64,000 nt of DNA from Oscillospiraceae bacterium. GTDB taxonomy: Bacteria > Bacillota > Clostridia > Oscillospirales > Ruminococcaceae. The notes beneath the pieces are model-generated. The model was not told where the DNA came from and searched no databases. It was given only the letters and a program-made list of their open reading frames with translations. The DNA is taken from assembly GCA_017438745.1 (NCBI GenBank), contig JAFRUS010000064.1:1-64000 (forward strand). Direction: 5' to 3'. Position numbers and translations under genes: made by a program. Numbering within the stretch: position 1 is the stretch's first letter; every line of letters starts with the position of its first letter. Below, piece by piece: positions 17,230 to 25,628 of the stretch.

Positions 17230-17275
17230 TCAAATATTCAGCTCTTTTCATTCGTCTTATAATTGAAAGCTTTCA
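17230..17275 (+). promoter_or_regulatory. Probable ECF promoter of the dockerin gene
   Basis: Second copy of the block at 15360-15405: TCAAATAT from 17230, CATTCGTCTTAT (17249-17260), TGAAAGCTTTCA (17264-17275). Spacing between the elements is the same in both copies. Confidence 0.7.
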
Positions 17276-17343
17276 AAAACCATTATATGTTTCGGAAAAA
17301 TCAAAGGTAATGAGAAGACGAAAACATGAAAGGATGAAGCAAT

Positions 17344-18588
17344 ATGAAAATACAGAAAAGAGTGACAGCGTTTATAACGGCTTTAACAATGATCGTACCA
17401 GCGGCAGAAATTGCGGGTTACAGAGTATCGGCAGCAGAAACACAGAACGAAATAATATACGGAGATCTTAACTCGGATAAAAACGTGGATGTTACAGATC
17501 TGTCAGTACTTTCGCTGTATCTGATAGGTGACAGAGAACTTGAAAATGATATGCAGAAGGAAGCTGCGGATGTTCAGTACGACGGAGTTATCGATCTGGG
17601 TGATCTTGCATGTATGAGACAGTATCTTTCGAAGAAGACTGAGTCGATAGGAAAACCTTCAGAAGATATTACAGACAAATGCACGGTTCTGAAAATAGCG
17701 GATTACTATGGCCAATATAAGATATACGAAGGATTTGAATACAACTGTACAAAAACTGACCCTGACGGCTATTCTATGGAATCAGAGATTTATGATTCTG
17801 TTCTGATAACGTCGATGGATGATTATAATAAGTATATAGCTTATGATGAATACGGAACAAAGGTGTTTGAAGATAATAAAATTGAAATAAATGAGGAGTT
17901 CTTTAAAAACAATTACATCGCCATGGAAGTGAATTCCTGGGAATGCAACGAAATCGCTACTGAACTTACTTCTGTTAAAAAAGATTCACACGGAAATATT
18001 GATCTTTATTTTGAAAGACGACTTCCGGCCTTTTGGTTTGAACTTCTCAGTTTTTACAGGAATATAGTTATCATTCCGGAAATTTCTGATAACGACAATA
18101 AACTGAGCGTACATTATAACAGTTACTATTCTATTTATGAGTCACGTCATGAAGGAGATGAGGAACTGCCATATCCTATAATTGATGTTCACAGGATAAC
18201 AGGATGCAGTTATACGGAAACAGAAAAGAAGCCTGAGACTTATGGCATCATCAGTTCAAATGATGAATTAGGCAGCATTTCAGAATGTGGACTTGATATG
18301 GATAATGTGATCTCTGAATTCGGATTATCTGATAAATTCTTTGCCGAATATGATCTTGCATATTGTATTGTGCCTGAAAACAGCGGATATGAACTGGAAA
18401 GAGTGCTTTATAATCAGTCAGGTGAAATCTCATTTGAATTCAGCAATTCAGATGCTTTGGAAGATCCTTTTGTCACTGGTAAAACAAGTGTAAAGTTTAT
18501 TGGTGCAGCGATCCCGAAAGAAAAAGCCGGGGAAGGCATACCGAATAATAATCTGAAAATCGATAAATTTAAAGGCTGGACTCCATAA
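17344..18588 (+). CDS. Secreted protein with N-terminal type I dockerin
   Basis: 414 residues. A signal peptide (about 1-31, ending VSA) is followed directly by a dockerin (about 39-97). Its first calcium loop is canonical (D41, N43, D45, D52); the second (D76, Q78, D80, D87) has Gln for Asn. The remaining 310 residues, rich in Tyr, Asp and Glu, match no family I know. Dockerins dock enzymes or other proteins to cohesins on scaffoldins. An N-terminal dockerin is less common than a C-terminal one. It is preceded by the promoter block shared with the ECF sigma gene, so it is likely in that regulon. Ribosome site: AAAGGATG. Confidence 0.85.
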   Translation: MKIQKRVTAFITALTMIVPAAEIAGYRVSAAETQNEIIYGDLNSDKNVDVTDLSVLSLYLIGDRELENDMQKEAADVQYDGVIDLGDLACMRQYLSKKTESIGKPSEDITDKCTVLKIADYYGQYKIYEGFEYNCTKTDPDGYSMESEIYDSVLITSMDDYNKYIAYDEYGTKVFEDNKIEINEEFFKNNYIAMEVNSWECNEIATELTSVKKDSHGNIDLYFERRLPAFWFELLSFYRNIVIIPEISDNDNKLSVHYNSYYSIYESRHEGDEELPYPIIDVHRITGCSYTETEKKPETYGIISSNDELGSISECGLDMDNVISEFGLSDKFFAEYDLAYCIVPENSGYELERVLYNQSGEISFEFSNSDALEDPFVTGKTSVKFIGAAIPKEKAGEGIPNNNLKIDKFKGWTP

Positions 18589-18705
18589 GGAATAAATACA
18601 TCAATTATGATGAAATGATATTTGATGTTAATAGAGTCTGATATATTACATATACAAAAGTTATGAACAGAAAGAAAGTATTATAAAACCGAAAGGATGA
18701 TAAAA

Positions 18706-19935
18706 ATGAGAAAGAATAGAATTCCAGCAGCGGTGATATCACTTCTTATCGCTGCATCTACTGCTGTTCCGGTATATGCGGAAAATGAAAACCCGGAGGA
18801 AAGAACAGATGCTGTTTCTGCCTCGGATACATCTGCGACCGAATCAGAAGAAAGTAAATTGTATTCCAAACCATGCGGTGAGACGGCAGTATGGTCCTAT
18901 GATACGGAAAGCAAAACACTGACTATAAGCGGAACGGGAATGGTCGATTCTGTAAACTTTAGTTCAGAAAACTGGTTTAAAGAAGTGAAACATTTAGTAG
19001 TTGAAGAAGGGATTCTTGAAATATACAGTTTTTATGGTTGCAGCACACTGGAGACAATTTCTCTGCCGGACAGCATTACAAGGATCGACGGTGCTTTTCG
19101 TTACTGTAAAGCTTTAAAATCAGTCACTTTACCTGACAGCATCAGGGGCATCTCCTACGGAACTTTCACGGGTTGCTCTTCACTTGAAGAAGTTCATTTC
19201 GGCAGTGATTTCATTTTCCTTGGATGGGGCGAATTCGCTGAGTGTACATCGCTTAAACACATAGACCTTCCGGAAACTATTACTTCCATAGACTGCAGCG
19301 CATTTAACAGTTCAGGACTTAAGAGTATAAAGCTTCCTGATGAATTAAAGAATATTTTCATCGGGACATTTGGTTTCTGTAAAGATCTGGAAGAAGTAAC
19401 TCTTCCTGAAAAACTTGAGCATATAGGAAGTGAAGCGTTTTATGGCTGTACATCACTTGAAAAAATCGATATTCCTGAAAATACATCTCAGATAGACGCT
19501 AATGCATTTATGAGCAGCAGTTCTTTAAAGGAAGTTATAATAAGATGTGATAAATGCATTATCGATAATACAGCATTTAAGGAGTGCGATCCTTCACTGG
19601 TGATAAAAGCTCATAAAGGAAGCACTGCTGAAGAATATGCTGAAAAAAATGGTTTTGCTTTTGAAGTACTTGATGAAAATACAGGGGAAACCGCAATTAC
19701 GGAATCACATAATCCGGGAGACGTCGATCTGAACGGAAAAATAGATGTAACAGATATTACCGTACTCGCACTTGCTCTTGTTGACCACGAGGAATTAAGT
19801 GAAAATTCATTCAGAAACGCCGATGTCAACGGTGACGGTAATGTAAAGCTTGATGATCTTGCAACTATAAGACAGTATGTTTCCAAGAAGATATCGTCAC
19901 TCGATATATACGGGGACGGTGATTATAAATCGTGA
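18706..19935 (+). CDS. Secreted BspA-type leucine-rich-repeat protein with C-terminal dockerin
   Basis: 409 residues. A signal peptide (about 1-24) is followed by an acidic linker and an opening TVWSYDTESKTLTISGTG-like segment. Then come five or six LRR_5/BspA-type repeats with the pattern CxxLExxxLPxxxxxIxxxAF (about residues 95-285). A C-terminal dockerin (about 338-395) has two good calcium loops, GDVDLNGKIDVTD and ADVNGDGNVKLDD. It is probably a surface or scaffoldin-bound binding protein. The ATG at 18706 is preferred over the one at 18697, which lies too close to the AAAGG site. Its stop overlaps the GTG of cobK by 4 bases. Confidence 0.9.
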   Translation: MRKNRIPAAVISLLIAASTAVPVYAENENPEERTDAVSASDTSATESEESKLYSKPCGETAVWSYDTESKTLTISGTGMVDSVNFSSENWFKEVKHLVVEEGILEIYSFYGCSTLETISLPDSITRIDGAFRYCKALKSVTLPDSIRGISYGTFTGCSSLEEVHFGSDFIFLGWGEFAECTSLKHIDLPETITSIDCSAFNSSGLKSIKLPDELKNIFIGTFGFCKDLEEVTLPEKLEHIGSEAFYGCTSLEKIDIPENTSQIDANAFMSSSSLKEVIIRCDKCIIDNTAFKECDPSLVIKAHKGSTAEEYAEKNGFAFEVLDENTGETAITESHNPGDVDLNGKIDVTDITVLALALVDHEELSENSFRNADVNGDGNVKLDDLATIRQYVSKKISSLDIYGDGDYKS

Positions 19936-20675
19936 AAAAACTGCTCATATTCGGCGGGACGACTGAAGGACGGATAATTGCAGAAAGATGTGCTGCAAAG
20001 GGGATATATGCCGACATATGTGTAACAACTGAGTACGGAAGTGACCTTCTTCCGTCGTCGCCGTATTTAAAAAAACTTGTCGGCACCAAAAGCATCGATG
20101 ATATTGTAAAACTGCTTGGAAACGGATATACTGCCGTGGTCGATGCTACGCATCCGTATGCTGAGAACATTACGGCGAATATCAGAGAGGCGGTAGCACG
20201 TTCCGGATATTCTGAAAAAAGATATATCCGTGTAAAAAGAGAGCCGGAAAAGCGTGATGAATCTGCGGTATATGTTGATGATGCCGGACAGGCGGCAGAT
20301 TATCTGAGAAATACCGAAGGAAAGATCTTTATTGCGACCGGAAGCAAGGAAGCAGCCGTTTTTTCCTGCTTTGCTGACCGTTCACGGATAAGGGTCTACG
20401 ACAATCCGGAAAATGCAGAAAAATGCAGAAGCTACGGGTTTACTGATATTATTACCGGAAAAGGTCCTTTCAGCGAGTACGAAAACATCCGTGATTTTGA
20501 AGGCTGTGATATCCTTGTTACCAAGGACAGCGGAAAAGCCGGCGGATTTGCCGGAAAGATATCTGCTGCAAAGAAACTCGGAATGCAGATAATCGTTATA
20601 AAACGTCCTGAGGAAGAGGGGTATTATGTGAACAAAGCCTGGGGTATCATAATGCTTCTGCGGGATAATACATGA
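19932..20675 (+). CDS. cobK: Precorrin-6A / cobalt-precorrin-6A reductase
   Basis: 247 residues. Catalyses the NAD(P)H-dependent reduction in corrin ring synthesis on the way to cobalamin. Family marks: the N-terminal LLIFGGTTEGR nucleotide motif, VVDATHPYA, IFIATGSKE, and DILVTKDSGKAGG near the C-terminus. It starts with GTG at 19932, overlapping the dockerin gene stop by 4 bases. No other cobalamin gene lies in the window, so this is an orphan, and its coupling to a secreted LRR-dockerin gene makes no obvious metabolic sense. A strong terminator follows. CbiJ is the anaerobic-pathway name for the same function. Confidence 0.93.
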   Translation: MKKLLIFGGTTEGRIIAERCAAKGIYADICVTTEYGSDLLPSSPYLKKLVGTKSIDDIVKLLGNGYTAVVDATHPYAENITANIREAVARSGYSEKRYIRVKREPEKRDESAVYVDDAGQAADYLRNTEGKIFIATGSKEAAVFSCFADRSRIRVYDNPENAEKCRSYGFTDIITGKGPFSEYENIRDFEGCDILVTKDSGKAGGFAGKISAAKKLGMQIIVIKRPEEEGYYVNKAWGIIMLLRDNT

Positions 20676-20709
20676 ACTGTGGCTTTAAAAAAAAGTCCTG
20701 AATACAATA

Positions 20710-20762
20710 AAACCAGCATGTCTTACTCACGTAAATACGTGGGTTTAGATATGCTGGTTTGC
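20710..20762 (+). terminator. Nested hairpin terminator after cobK
   Basis: Outer stem 20710-20719 with 20751-20760 and an inner stem CACGTA/TACGTG at about 20728-20741. It lies between convergent cobK and the cupredoxin-like gene and can serve both. Confidence 0.75.
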
Positions 20763-20793
20763 TTTTAAGGAGAGCATCTATAGTTTTCCTTAA

Positions 20794-21882
20794 TTACCTG
20801 TGGTTTTTCTTAGTGATAAATGCTGCGCCGAGTGAAGTGATCATGAATATTACAGCGGCTGTCGGAGCAGATGAACCGGTTTTCGGAGTGGATGTAACAT
20901 TTCCCGGTTTTGATGTTGTCACCTGTGCAGATGTAACAGGTTTGCTTGTTGTTGTCTGAGCGGAAGTAGTCTGTTCGGCTGCTTCAGTAGTTGTAGCGAC
21001 AGTTGTTTCTTCAGCCGCTGTGGTTACTTTTGCCGGAGCAGTTTCTGAAGTCGTTTCTGCCGGTGATTCTGTCACAGCTGCTGTTGTCGTTTCTGCAGAA
21101 GTCGCTGTTACTTCCGGAGCGGCTGCAGCCTTCTGACCGTCAAGTGCGTCTGGAACACCTGCTTCAGCGCCAGCTGCTTCGACATCAAGTGTGATGGTTT
21201 CAGTTCCTGCACTTTTACCTGCGTTGCTGAGTGTTATAACACTGATCGTATATTTTTTGCTCTTGTCTGCATTTTTAAGAACGATCGGGCTTTCAGTACC
21301 TGATGCGTTTACTTTTGATCCGTCATCAGCAACTGCTGATACCTTGTAGCCTCTGACTGTTACATTGTCAGGGTTAGCCGGTGCACTGAAGCTTACATTT
21401 ATGTTATCGCCGTCACGTACAGCATTTATGTTTTCAGCGTCACCCGGCTTCTGCAGTGAATAGGTTCCGTCTTCAGTAACGTGAATGAAATTATAGTGAC
21501 ATCCTGAACCCATCCAGCATGTGAAGAGAATGTCTCCGGTTTCGGAAGGGGTGAACTCGTATATAAAGTTTTCACCCTGTTTGAGAGTAAGATGTCCTTC
21601 TTCCTTGTTGTGAGTGTCCGTGCCCCATCCGAGACCAGGTATCTTGATGGTTGCACCGCATCCCTTCGGAGTTACATCCTCCGGTACATCTACATACCAC
21701 TTTACAGGTTCACCGACCTTTACGGATATGTTTCCTTTCCACAGATCACTGTAAGGTGTGACCAGTCTGTCTGAGTTTTCTTCTTTTTCTGCTGCTGAAA
21801 CAGCAGGTACTGTAAACAGTGATGATGCGAGTACTGTTGCAAAAGCAAAAGCTTTGATTTTTGATGAGAATTTCTTTAACAT
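20794..21882 (-). CDS. Wall-anchored cupredoxin-like / fibronectin III protein
   Basis: 362 residues from the ATG at 21882, which has AGGAGG upstream; the frame extends further but without a site. A signal peptide (about 1-30) precedes a cupredoxin-like domain (about 35-140). This has a likely metal-binding motif FTCWMGSGCHYN (C122, M124, C128, H129). A fibronectin III-like domain (about 145-230), a long Thr/Ser/Ala linker and a C-terminal TPKTG motif follow, with a hydrophobic segment and a basic tail: a sortase-type wall anchor with a variant LPxTG. It probably binds copper or another soft metal at the surface. It is the last of three minus-strand genes behind a MerR-type promoter. Confidence 0.8.
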   Translation of the reverse strand: MLKKFSSKIKAFAFATVLASSLFTVPAVSAAEKEENSDRLVTPYSDLWKGNISVKVGEPVKWYVDVPEDVTPKGCGATIKIPGLGWGTDTHNKEEGHLTLKQGENFIYEFTPSETGDILFTCWMGSGCHYNFIHVTEDGTYSLQKPGDAENINAVRDGDNINVSFSAPANPDNVTVRGYKVSAVADDGSKVNASGTESPIVLKNADKSKKYTISVITLSNAGKSAGTETITLDVEAAGAEAGVPDALDGQKAAAAPEVTATSAETTTAAVTESPAETTSETAPAKVTTAAEETTVATTTEAAEQTTSAQTTTSKPVTSAQVTTSKPGNVTSTPKTGSSAPTAAVIFMITSLGAAFITKKNHR

Positions 21883-21968
21883 TTTTTGTGCCTCCTGATG
21901 AATTATAGTGCCCTGCAGATCCGCAAACTGTGTTTGCTGACTGCATATCAAGTTTCCCGGTATGATGA

Positions 21969-22625
21969 TCAGTACGGTGCTTCTTCAAGACCCGTCACTC
22001 TGATCACACCACCCTCAAATTTCCCTGTTACATATGCATAAAGATTGTCATTACGTTTGGTTTTCAGCAGGTAATCAAGCGTAAGTTCCTGCCCTTTCTG
22101 GTCAAACATATAAAATACCCAGGTACCGTCATCTTTAAGGATGTCGATACCGTATCCGCTTGCACGGCATCCGTCCATGAGCATACACGGAAGATCGTGA
22201 GCCGGCGGATCTTCAAAATCGCTGCAGTCTGCATCGATAAGAACGCCATAGAATCTTTCTTCGGCGGCTTCAGTTACCGGAACGGTTTCTTCGGCCTGCG
22301 GTACTTCTGTTTCAGCCGCTGTTTCATTGACGTCTTTTTCCTCCGCTTTGTCCGCTTCTGTTTCAGGCACTTCTGTGTTCTGAGATTCTGAAGCAGATGA
22401 TACTGATGTTTCTGCACCTGTTGTTTCCGACGTCACTGTTTGTGAAACTGAAGTTTCTGAAAGAGCTGTGGTTTCTTCCTTTATAGTTGATTCGGCGGAT
22501 GATGCCGCGGTTTCTGAAAATGCGGAAGTTTCCGCGGTATCATTCTGAACAGCAGTCTGTTCCGTGCTTCCGCAGCCGGTGAGCATGATGCTGAGCACTG
22601 CCACCGCCATTATTTTTCTTTTCAA
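21969..22625 (-). CDS. Thr/Ser-rich lipoprotein with Cys-containing C-terminal domain
   Basis: 218 residues. Signal peptide with lipobox LTGC (Cys18 lipidated), then a linker of about 110 residues dominated by Thr, Ser, Glu and Val. A C-terminal domain of about 90 residues has DADCSDF, LPCMLMDGC and RASGYGIDI. The three Cys, a Met and nearby His and Asp could bind metal, which fits the cupredoxin-like gene 86 bases downstream. I do not recognise a named family. Likely membrane-anchored on the outer face and cotranscribed with its neighbours. Confidence 0.72.
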   Translation of the reverse strand: MKRKIMAVAVLSIMLTGCGSTEQTAVQNDTAETSAFSETAASSAESTIKEETTALSETSVSQTVTSETTGAETSVSSASESQNTEVPETEADKAEEKDVNETAAETEVPQAEETVPVTEAAEERFYGVLIDADCSDFEDPPAHDLPCMLMDGCRASGYGIDILKDDGTWVFYMFDQKGQELTLDYLLKTKRNDNLYAYVTGKFEGGVIRVTGLEEAPY

Positions 22626-22656
22626 ACTGATCTCACTCCGTTTATTTATGGAAATA

Positions 22657-22701
22657 CTGATTTATTCATAAATCAGCACAGGGCTCCGGGGCGAAGCCCC
22701 G
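22657..22701. repeat. REP-like repeat A, copy 1
   Basis: Two adjacent hairpins: CTGATTTA/TAAATCAG (22657-22664 with 22669-22676) and CGGGGC/GCCCCG with a GAA loop (22687-22692 with 22696-22701). The same two-hairpin unit recurs at 25528-25568 and 43191-43237. Confidence 0.85.
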
Positions 22702-22732
22702 TAAATCGATTTAATCAATGTTTACTTAAGTG

Positions 22733-23137
22733 TCATGCATTTACTGCATCTTTTTTTAGATATGTGTTTAAAAGTCCTGCTCCGGCAAATACCACTGTAA
22801 GTACTATAATAAATATGCCGCCTGTTCTTAATGCGGGAAATGTCTTCTGATTGCATGACATAAATGCTACTTTACATTTTCCAAGCACAGGTGCAAGTAT
22901 AAGCAGTATGCTGCTTAATACTGTTATTACAACTGCAGCTGCCTGTGCGCCTTTTTTTAAAAAGAAGCGGAGTATACTTGCCGCGATTATCACTGCCAGA
23001 GCTATGCATGCAATACGTGTGCTGCGTTCACACGGCATAGTCATAAGTCCGTGACACGGTTTGCAGAAAGTGTTAACTGCTGCCAGAAGAAATGAAGAAA
23101 TTAAAATGTTTACTGAAGATGATATCCTGTTTGTCAT
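22733..23137 (-). CDS. DUF4418 family membrane protein
   Basis: 134 residues with four hydrophobic segments (about 9-25, 41-60, 66-85, 104-124). Conserved Cys are clustered in CKPCHGLMTMPC and in FMSCNQKT, the DUF4418 pattern. The Cys/His/Met-rich loops suggest a metal or redox role, but no function is established. DUF4418 genes are often found near FtsX-type permease and ABC ATPase genes, as here, where such a pair is divergently encoded. It is first in the minus-strand operon. Confidence 0.75.
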   Translation of the reverse strand: MTNRISSSVNILISSFLLAAVNTFCKPCHGLMTMPCERSTRIACIALAVIIAASILRFFLKKGAQAAAVVITVLSSILLILAPVLGKCKVAFMSCNQKTFPALRTGGIFIIVLTVVFAGAGLLNTYLKKDAVNA

Positions 23138-23290
23138 CCTATCACTCCTGTATGAGATGAATTTTAAAGCGGCCTGCTAATATCGTCCAGGCGGAAAGAG
23201 GAAACAGGGGGGGCGTTGCCTTTGTCCGGACCGGAGATATTAAAAGTAATTGATTTATTCTATAGGTTTGGTGTATTTGGTCTGCTATTT

Positions 23291-23320
23291 ATTATAACCC
23301 GAACCTTTACGTAAAGTCAA
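23291..23320 (-). promoter_or_regulatory. MerR-type promoter of the DUF4418/cupredoxin operon
   Basis: On the minus strand: TTGACT (23315-23320), an 18-base spacer, TATAAT (23291-23296). A 12-base perfect palindrome CTTTACGTAAAG (23305-23316) lies in the spacer, abutting the -35. Long spacers with a central dyad are the mark of MerR-family control, which fits metal response. No merR gene is in the window. Confidence 0.65.
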
Positions 23321-23368
23321 TAATCTGACCAATATCACTTAACTATCGTCAGCTATAGATAAAAGTTA

Positions 23369-23449
23369 TATCCTGATGCTTGTCGCTTACAGGAGTGGTT
23401 ATAGTAAAAAACTATAATAGTATATAGAAATCAGGATAAGCTTTGTTTT
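23369..23449 (+). other. Candidate structured RNA element
   Basis: An outer stem TATCCTGAT (23369-23377) with ATCAGGATA (23430-23438), an inner stem TATAGT/ACTATA (23400-23405 with 23411-23416), and a T run after the structure. Orientation, promoter and function are unknown. Confidence 0.35.
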
Positions 23450-23515
23450 TACTGTATTCAACATGTCAACAGGAATTTAAATGAAAACAGGGATGGATTT
23501 TGTTAGTTCTTACAA

Positions 23516-23544
23516 TTGACTGATAAATTTAATTATGATATAAT
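23516..23544 (+). promoter_or_regulatory. Sigma-A promoter of the FtsX/ABC operon
   Basis: TTGACT (23516-23521), 17-base spacer, TATAAT (23539-23544), about 145 bases ahead of the permease start. Confidence 0.75.
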
Positions 23545-23610
23545 CATATCATTCTGATAGGTAAAATAGTGTTTATAAGGTTTAGTTCAAAAATATTTAT
23601 ACAATAACGG

Positions 23611-23638
23611 GGGGGCTTTAAGCCCCCTTATATTTTTG
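23611..23638 (+). terminator. Leader hairpin in the FtsX operon
   Basis: GGGGGCTT paired with AAGCCCCC (23611-23627), then TTATATTTTT. It lies between promoter and first gene, so it may act as an attenuator. Confidence 0.5.
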
Positions 23639-23688
23639 CCCGGAAAAAAAGAATTACCAATACTATTGTTGAAGAGAAGTGATCAGTA

Positions 23689-24876
23689 ATGAAAACAGGT
23701 AAATACGTTTTGCAGGTAATATCAAGAAGCGGATTCAGAAGCGCTGTTATTTTTCTTCTGTTTTTTGTTATTACAGCATGTCTTTTCGGAACAGGTATGT
23801 TCACGGAAAATCTTAAAAACGGTTCACAGAAACTTTACGGAAGATCATATGCTGACATGATGATCGTTCCGGAATCTTATCTTGACTCCACACGCGATAT
23901 GCTTTTCAAGGGAAAGGCTTGTTCGATCATGTTCAAAGATGATGTCATGTCACGCGTTAATGATATAGAAGGAACAGAAACTGTCACACCTCAGCTTTAT
24001 ATGGAAACTCTGGCACTAAGCTGCTGTGCCGAGGAGGGAATACAGATAGTTGCGTTTGATCCGAAAACTGATTTTGCCGTATCACAGTGGTCCGGCGGCT
24101 ATCATGAGTTAAACGGATATGAAGCTCTTGCTGGGTCAGGCGGAAATTTTGCAAAAGGCGATACAATAACACTGTTCGGACGGGATTTCACCATTGCGGG
24201 AATACTCGAGGAAACAGGAATGGGATATGACAACAGTATTTTTATACCGTATTCCGCAGCGAATGAAATAACATCTTCCGCAGAGTATAAATTCATGTTC
24301 GGTGAGAAAACAGACATTGTTTCAATGCTTCTCGTAAAGCTTGAGAAAGATGCTGACATAAGCGCAGTGAGCAAACGTATGAACGAAGCTCTTGAAGGCA
24401 CCGAAGCAAAGGTTTATCCTGTCGATGAACTTTCGGCAGATCTTAAAAGCCACATTGATCTCATGTCACATCTGGTAGGAATAGTTTCCGCATGTGCTGT
24501 TATTATTGCAGTGGTTTCGCTCTTTGCAATGGTAACGCTCACTTTCAGACAGCGCCGCAGAATTGCAGGTAGCATGCTTGCGGCAGGATGTCCGCGGAGC
24601 AGGGTGCTTAAATACTTCGCTTTCGAGTATCTTCTTCTGTTTGCAGCCGGTGCTGCAGCGGGTATGGTACTTATATGCATTATACTGCTTCCGCTTCACG
24701 AACAGGTAAAGGCCGCACTCGATATGCCGTACAAGCTTATTTCACCGGCCGGAGCCATTTCACTTGCTGCCAGAACTCTCGGCATCGATCTTGTGATGCT
24801 TGCAGCCGCTGTATCAGTAACTTTTGCCGGAATACTCCGGACTGAGCCGGCACTGCTGATGGAGGAACAGACATGA
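23689..24876 (+). CDS. FtsX/MacB-type ABC transporter permease
   Basis: 395 residues with the FtsX layout: a first membrane segment (about 16-38), an outer MacB-like domain (about 40-255) and three C-terminal segments (about 260-284, 308-335 and 360-383). Such permeases export peptides or lipids, or transmit mechanical force, with a partner ATPase. Here the partner is the next gene, whose ATG overlaps this stop (ATGA, 4 bases). The DUF4418 gene, a usual neighbour of this type, is divergent upstream. The substrate is unknown; the metal-flavoured neighbourhood suggests a link with the cupredoxin and lipoprotein genes. Confidence 0.85.
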   Translation: MKTGKYVLQVISRSGFRSAVIFLLFFVITACLFGTGMFTENLKNGSQKLYGRSYADMMIVPESYLDSTRDMLFKGKACSIMFKDDVMSRVNDIEGTETVTPQLYMETLALSCCAEEGIQIVAFDPKTDFAVSQWSGGYHELNGYEALAGSGGNFAKGDTITLFGRDFTIAGILEETGMGYDNSIFIPYSAANEITSSAEYKFMFGEKTDIVSMLLVKLEKDADISAVSKRMNEALEGTEAKVYPVDELSADLKSHIDLMSHLVGIVSACAVIIAVVSLFAMVTLTFRQRRRIAGSMLAAGCPRSRVLKYFAFEYLLLFAAGAAAGMVLICIILLPLHEQVKAALDMPYKLISPAGAISLAARTLGIDLVMLAAAVSVTFAGILRTEPALLMEEQT

Positions 24877-25517
24877 TAGAAGGAAAAAACATTACAAAGC
24901 TGTTCGGAAAAAACGGGCTGAAAAGCACGGACATAACAGTTAAAAAAGGCGAGATGACTGCACTTGCAGGTGCATCCGGATGCGGAAAATCGACACTTTT
25001 GAATATCCTCACCGGTATGCTGAAACCTGACAGCGGTTCGGTTCTTATAAACGGAACCGACATTTCAAAGCTTTCCGAAAAGGAACGCACTGCTCTCAGA
25101 GGCGGTGTTATCGGGTACATGATGCAGAAAAATGCACTTCTTCCGGAGCTTACAGTCTGGCAGAACATTCTGTTCCCGGCATATTCGGCCAAGAAGAAAC
25201 CCGATAAAAAACGGGCTGAGGAGATCGCGGAAAGGCTTTCACTTACATCTCTTCTCGGATCTTATCCGTCACAGATATCCGGCGGGGAATACAGAAGAGT
25301 AATGCTTGCAAGAGTTCTTGTCACAGAACCTGAAATAATAATCGCTGATGAACCGACATCGAATCTCGACAGGGAAAGTGCCGAAATAGTCAGAGATATG
25401 CTTAAGGAAGTAAACAGCAGCGGAACAACAGTTTTAGCTGCATCACACGATCCGATGCTTCTTGAAAGCGCGGACAGGGTGATAGATCTGGGAGACAGAT
25501 CACCGGAAAACGTATAA
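24873..25517 (+). CDS. ABC transporter ATP-binding protein (LolD/MacB type)
   Basis: 214 residues with all ABC motifs: Walker A GASGCGKST (about 34-42), signature ISGGEYRRV, Walker B IIIADEPTSNLD and the switch His in AASHD. Length and sequence type match the ATPases that serve FtsX/MacB permeases. It overlaps the permease gene by 4 bases, so the two form a coupled exporter pair. REP-like repeat A follows within 15 bases of the stop. Confidence 0.92.
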   Translation: MIEGKNITKLFGKNGLKSTDITVKKGEMTALAGASGCGKSTLLNILTGMLKPDSGSVLINGTDISKLSEKERTALRGGVIGYMMQKNALLPELTVWQNILFPAYSAKKKPDKKRAEEIAERLSLTSLLGSYPSQISGGEYRRVMLARVLVTEPEIIIADEPTSNLDRESAEIVRDMLKEVNSSGTTVLAASHDPMLLESADRVIDLGDRSPENV

Positions 25518-25522
25518 TTACA

Positions 25523-25599
25523 GAAACGCTGATTTATAAATCAGCGCGGGGGACGGGGCGGAGCCCCGCGGTCTTCCCGTCCGGCTTTATCAGTGTTTC
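25523..25599. repeat. REP-like repeat A, copy 2
   Basis: Hairpins GCTGATTTA/TAAATCAGC (25528-25536 with 25537-25545) and CGGGGC/GCCCCG (25554-25559 with 25563-25568). An imperfect outer inverted repeat encloses both (25523-25533 with 25589-25599). Confidence 0.85.
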
Positions 25600-25628
25600 G
25601 TTATATTTATTAAAAAGGAGAATATATC

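Larger units (their letters stand above)
23138..23688. other. 551-base divergent intergenic region
   Basis: No gene seen. It contains a minus-strand MerR-type promoter (23291-23320), a foldable stretch (23369-23449), a plus-strand promoter (23516-23544) and a G-rich leader hairpin (23611-23627), each listed separately. A G-rich run of unclear meaning lies near 23205-23212. Confidence 0.7.

Noticed and set aside
20794..21951. Longer start of the cupredoxin-like gene at 21951
   Set aside because: The extra 23 residues would bury the signal peptide and lack a ribosome site; AGGAGG precedes the ATG at 21882.
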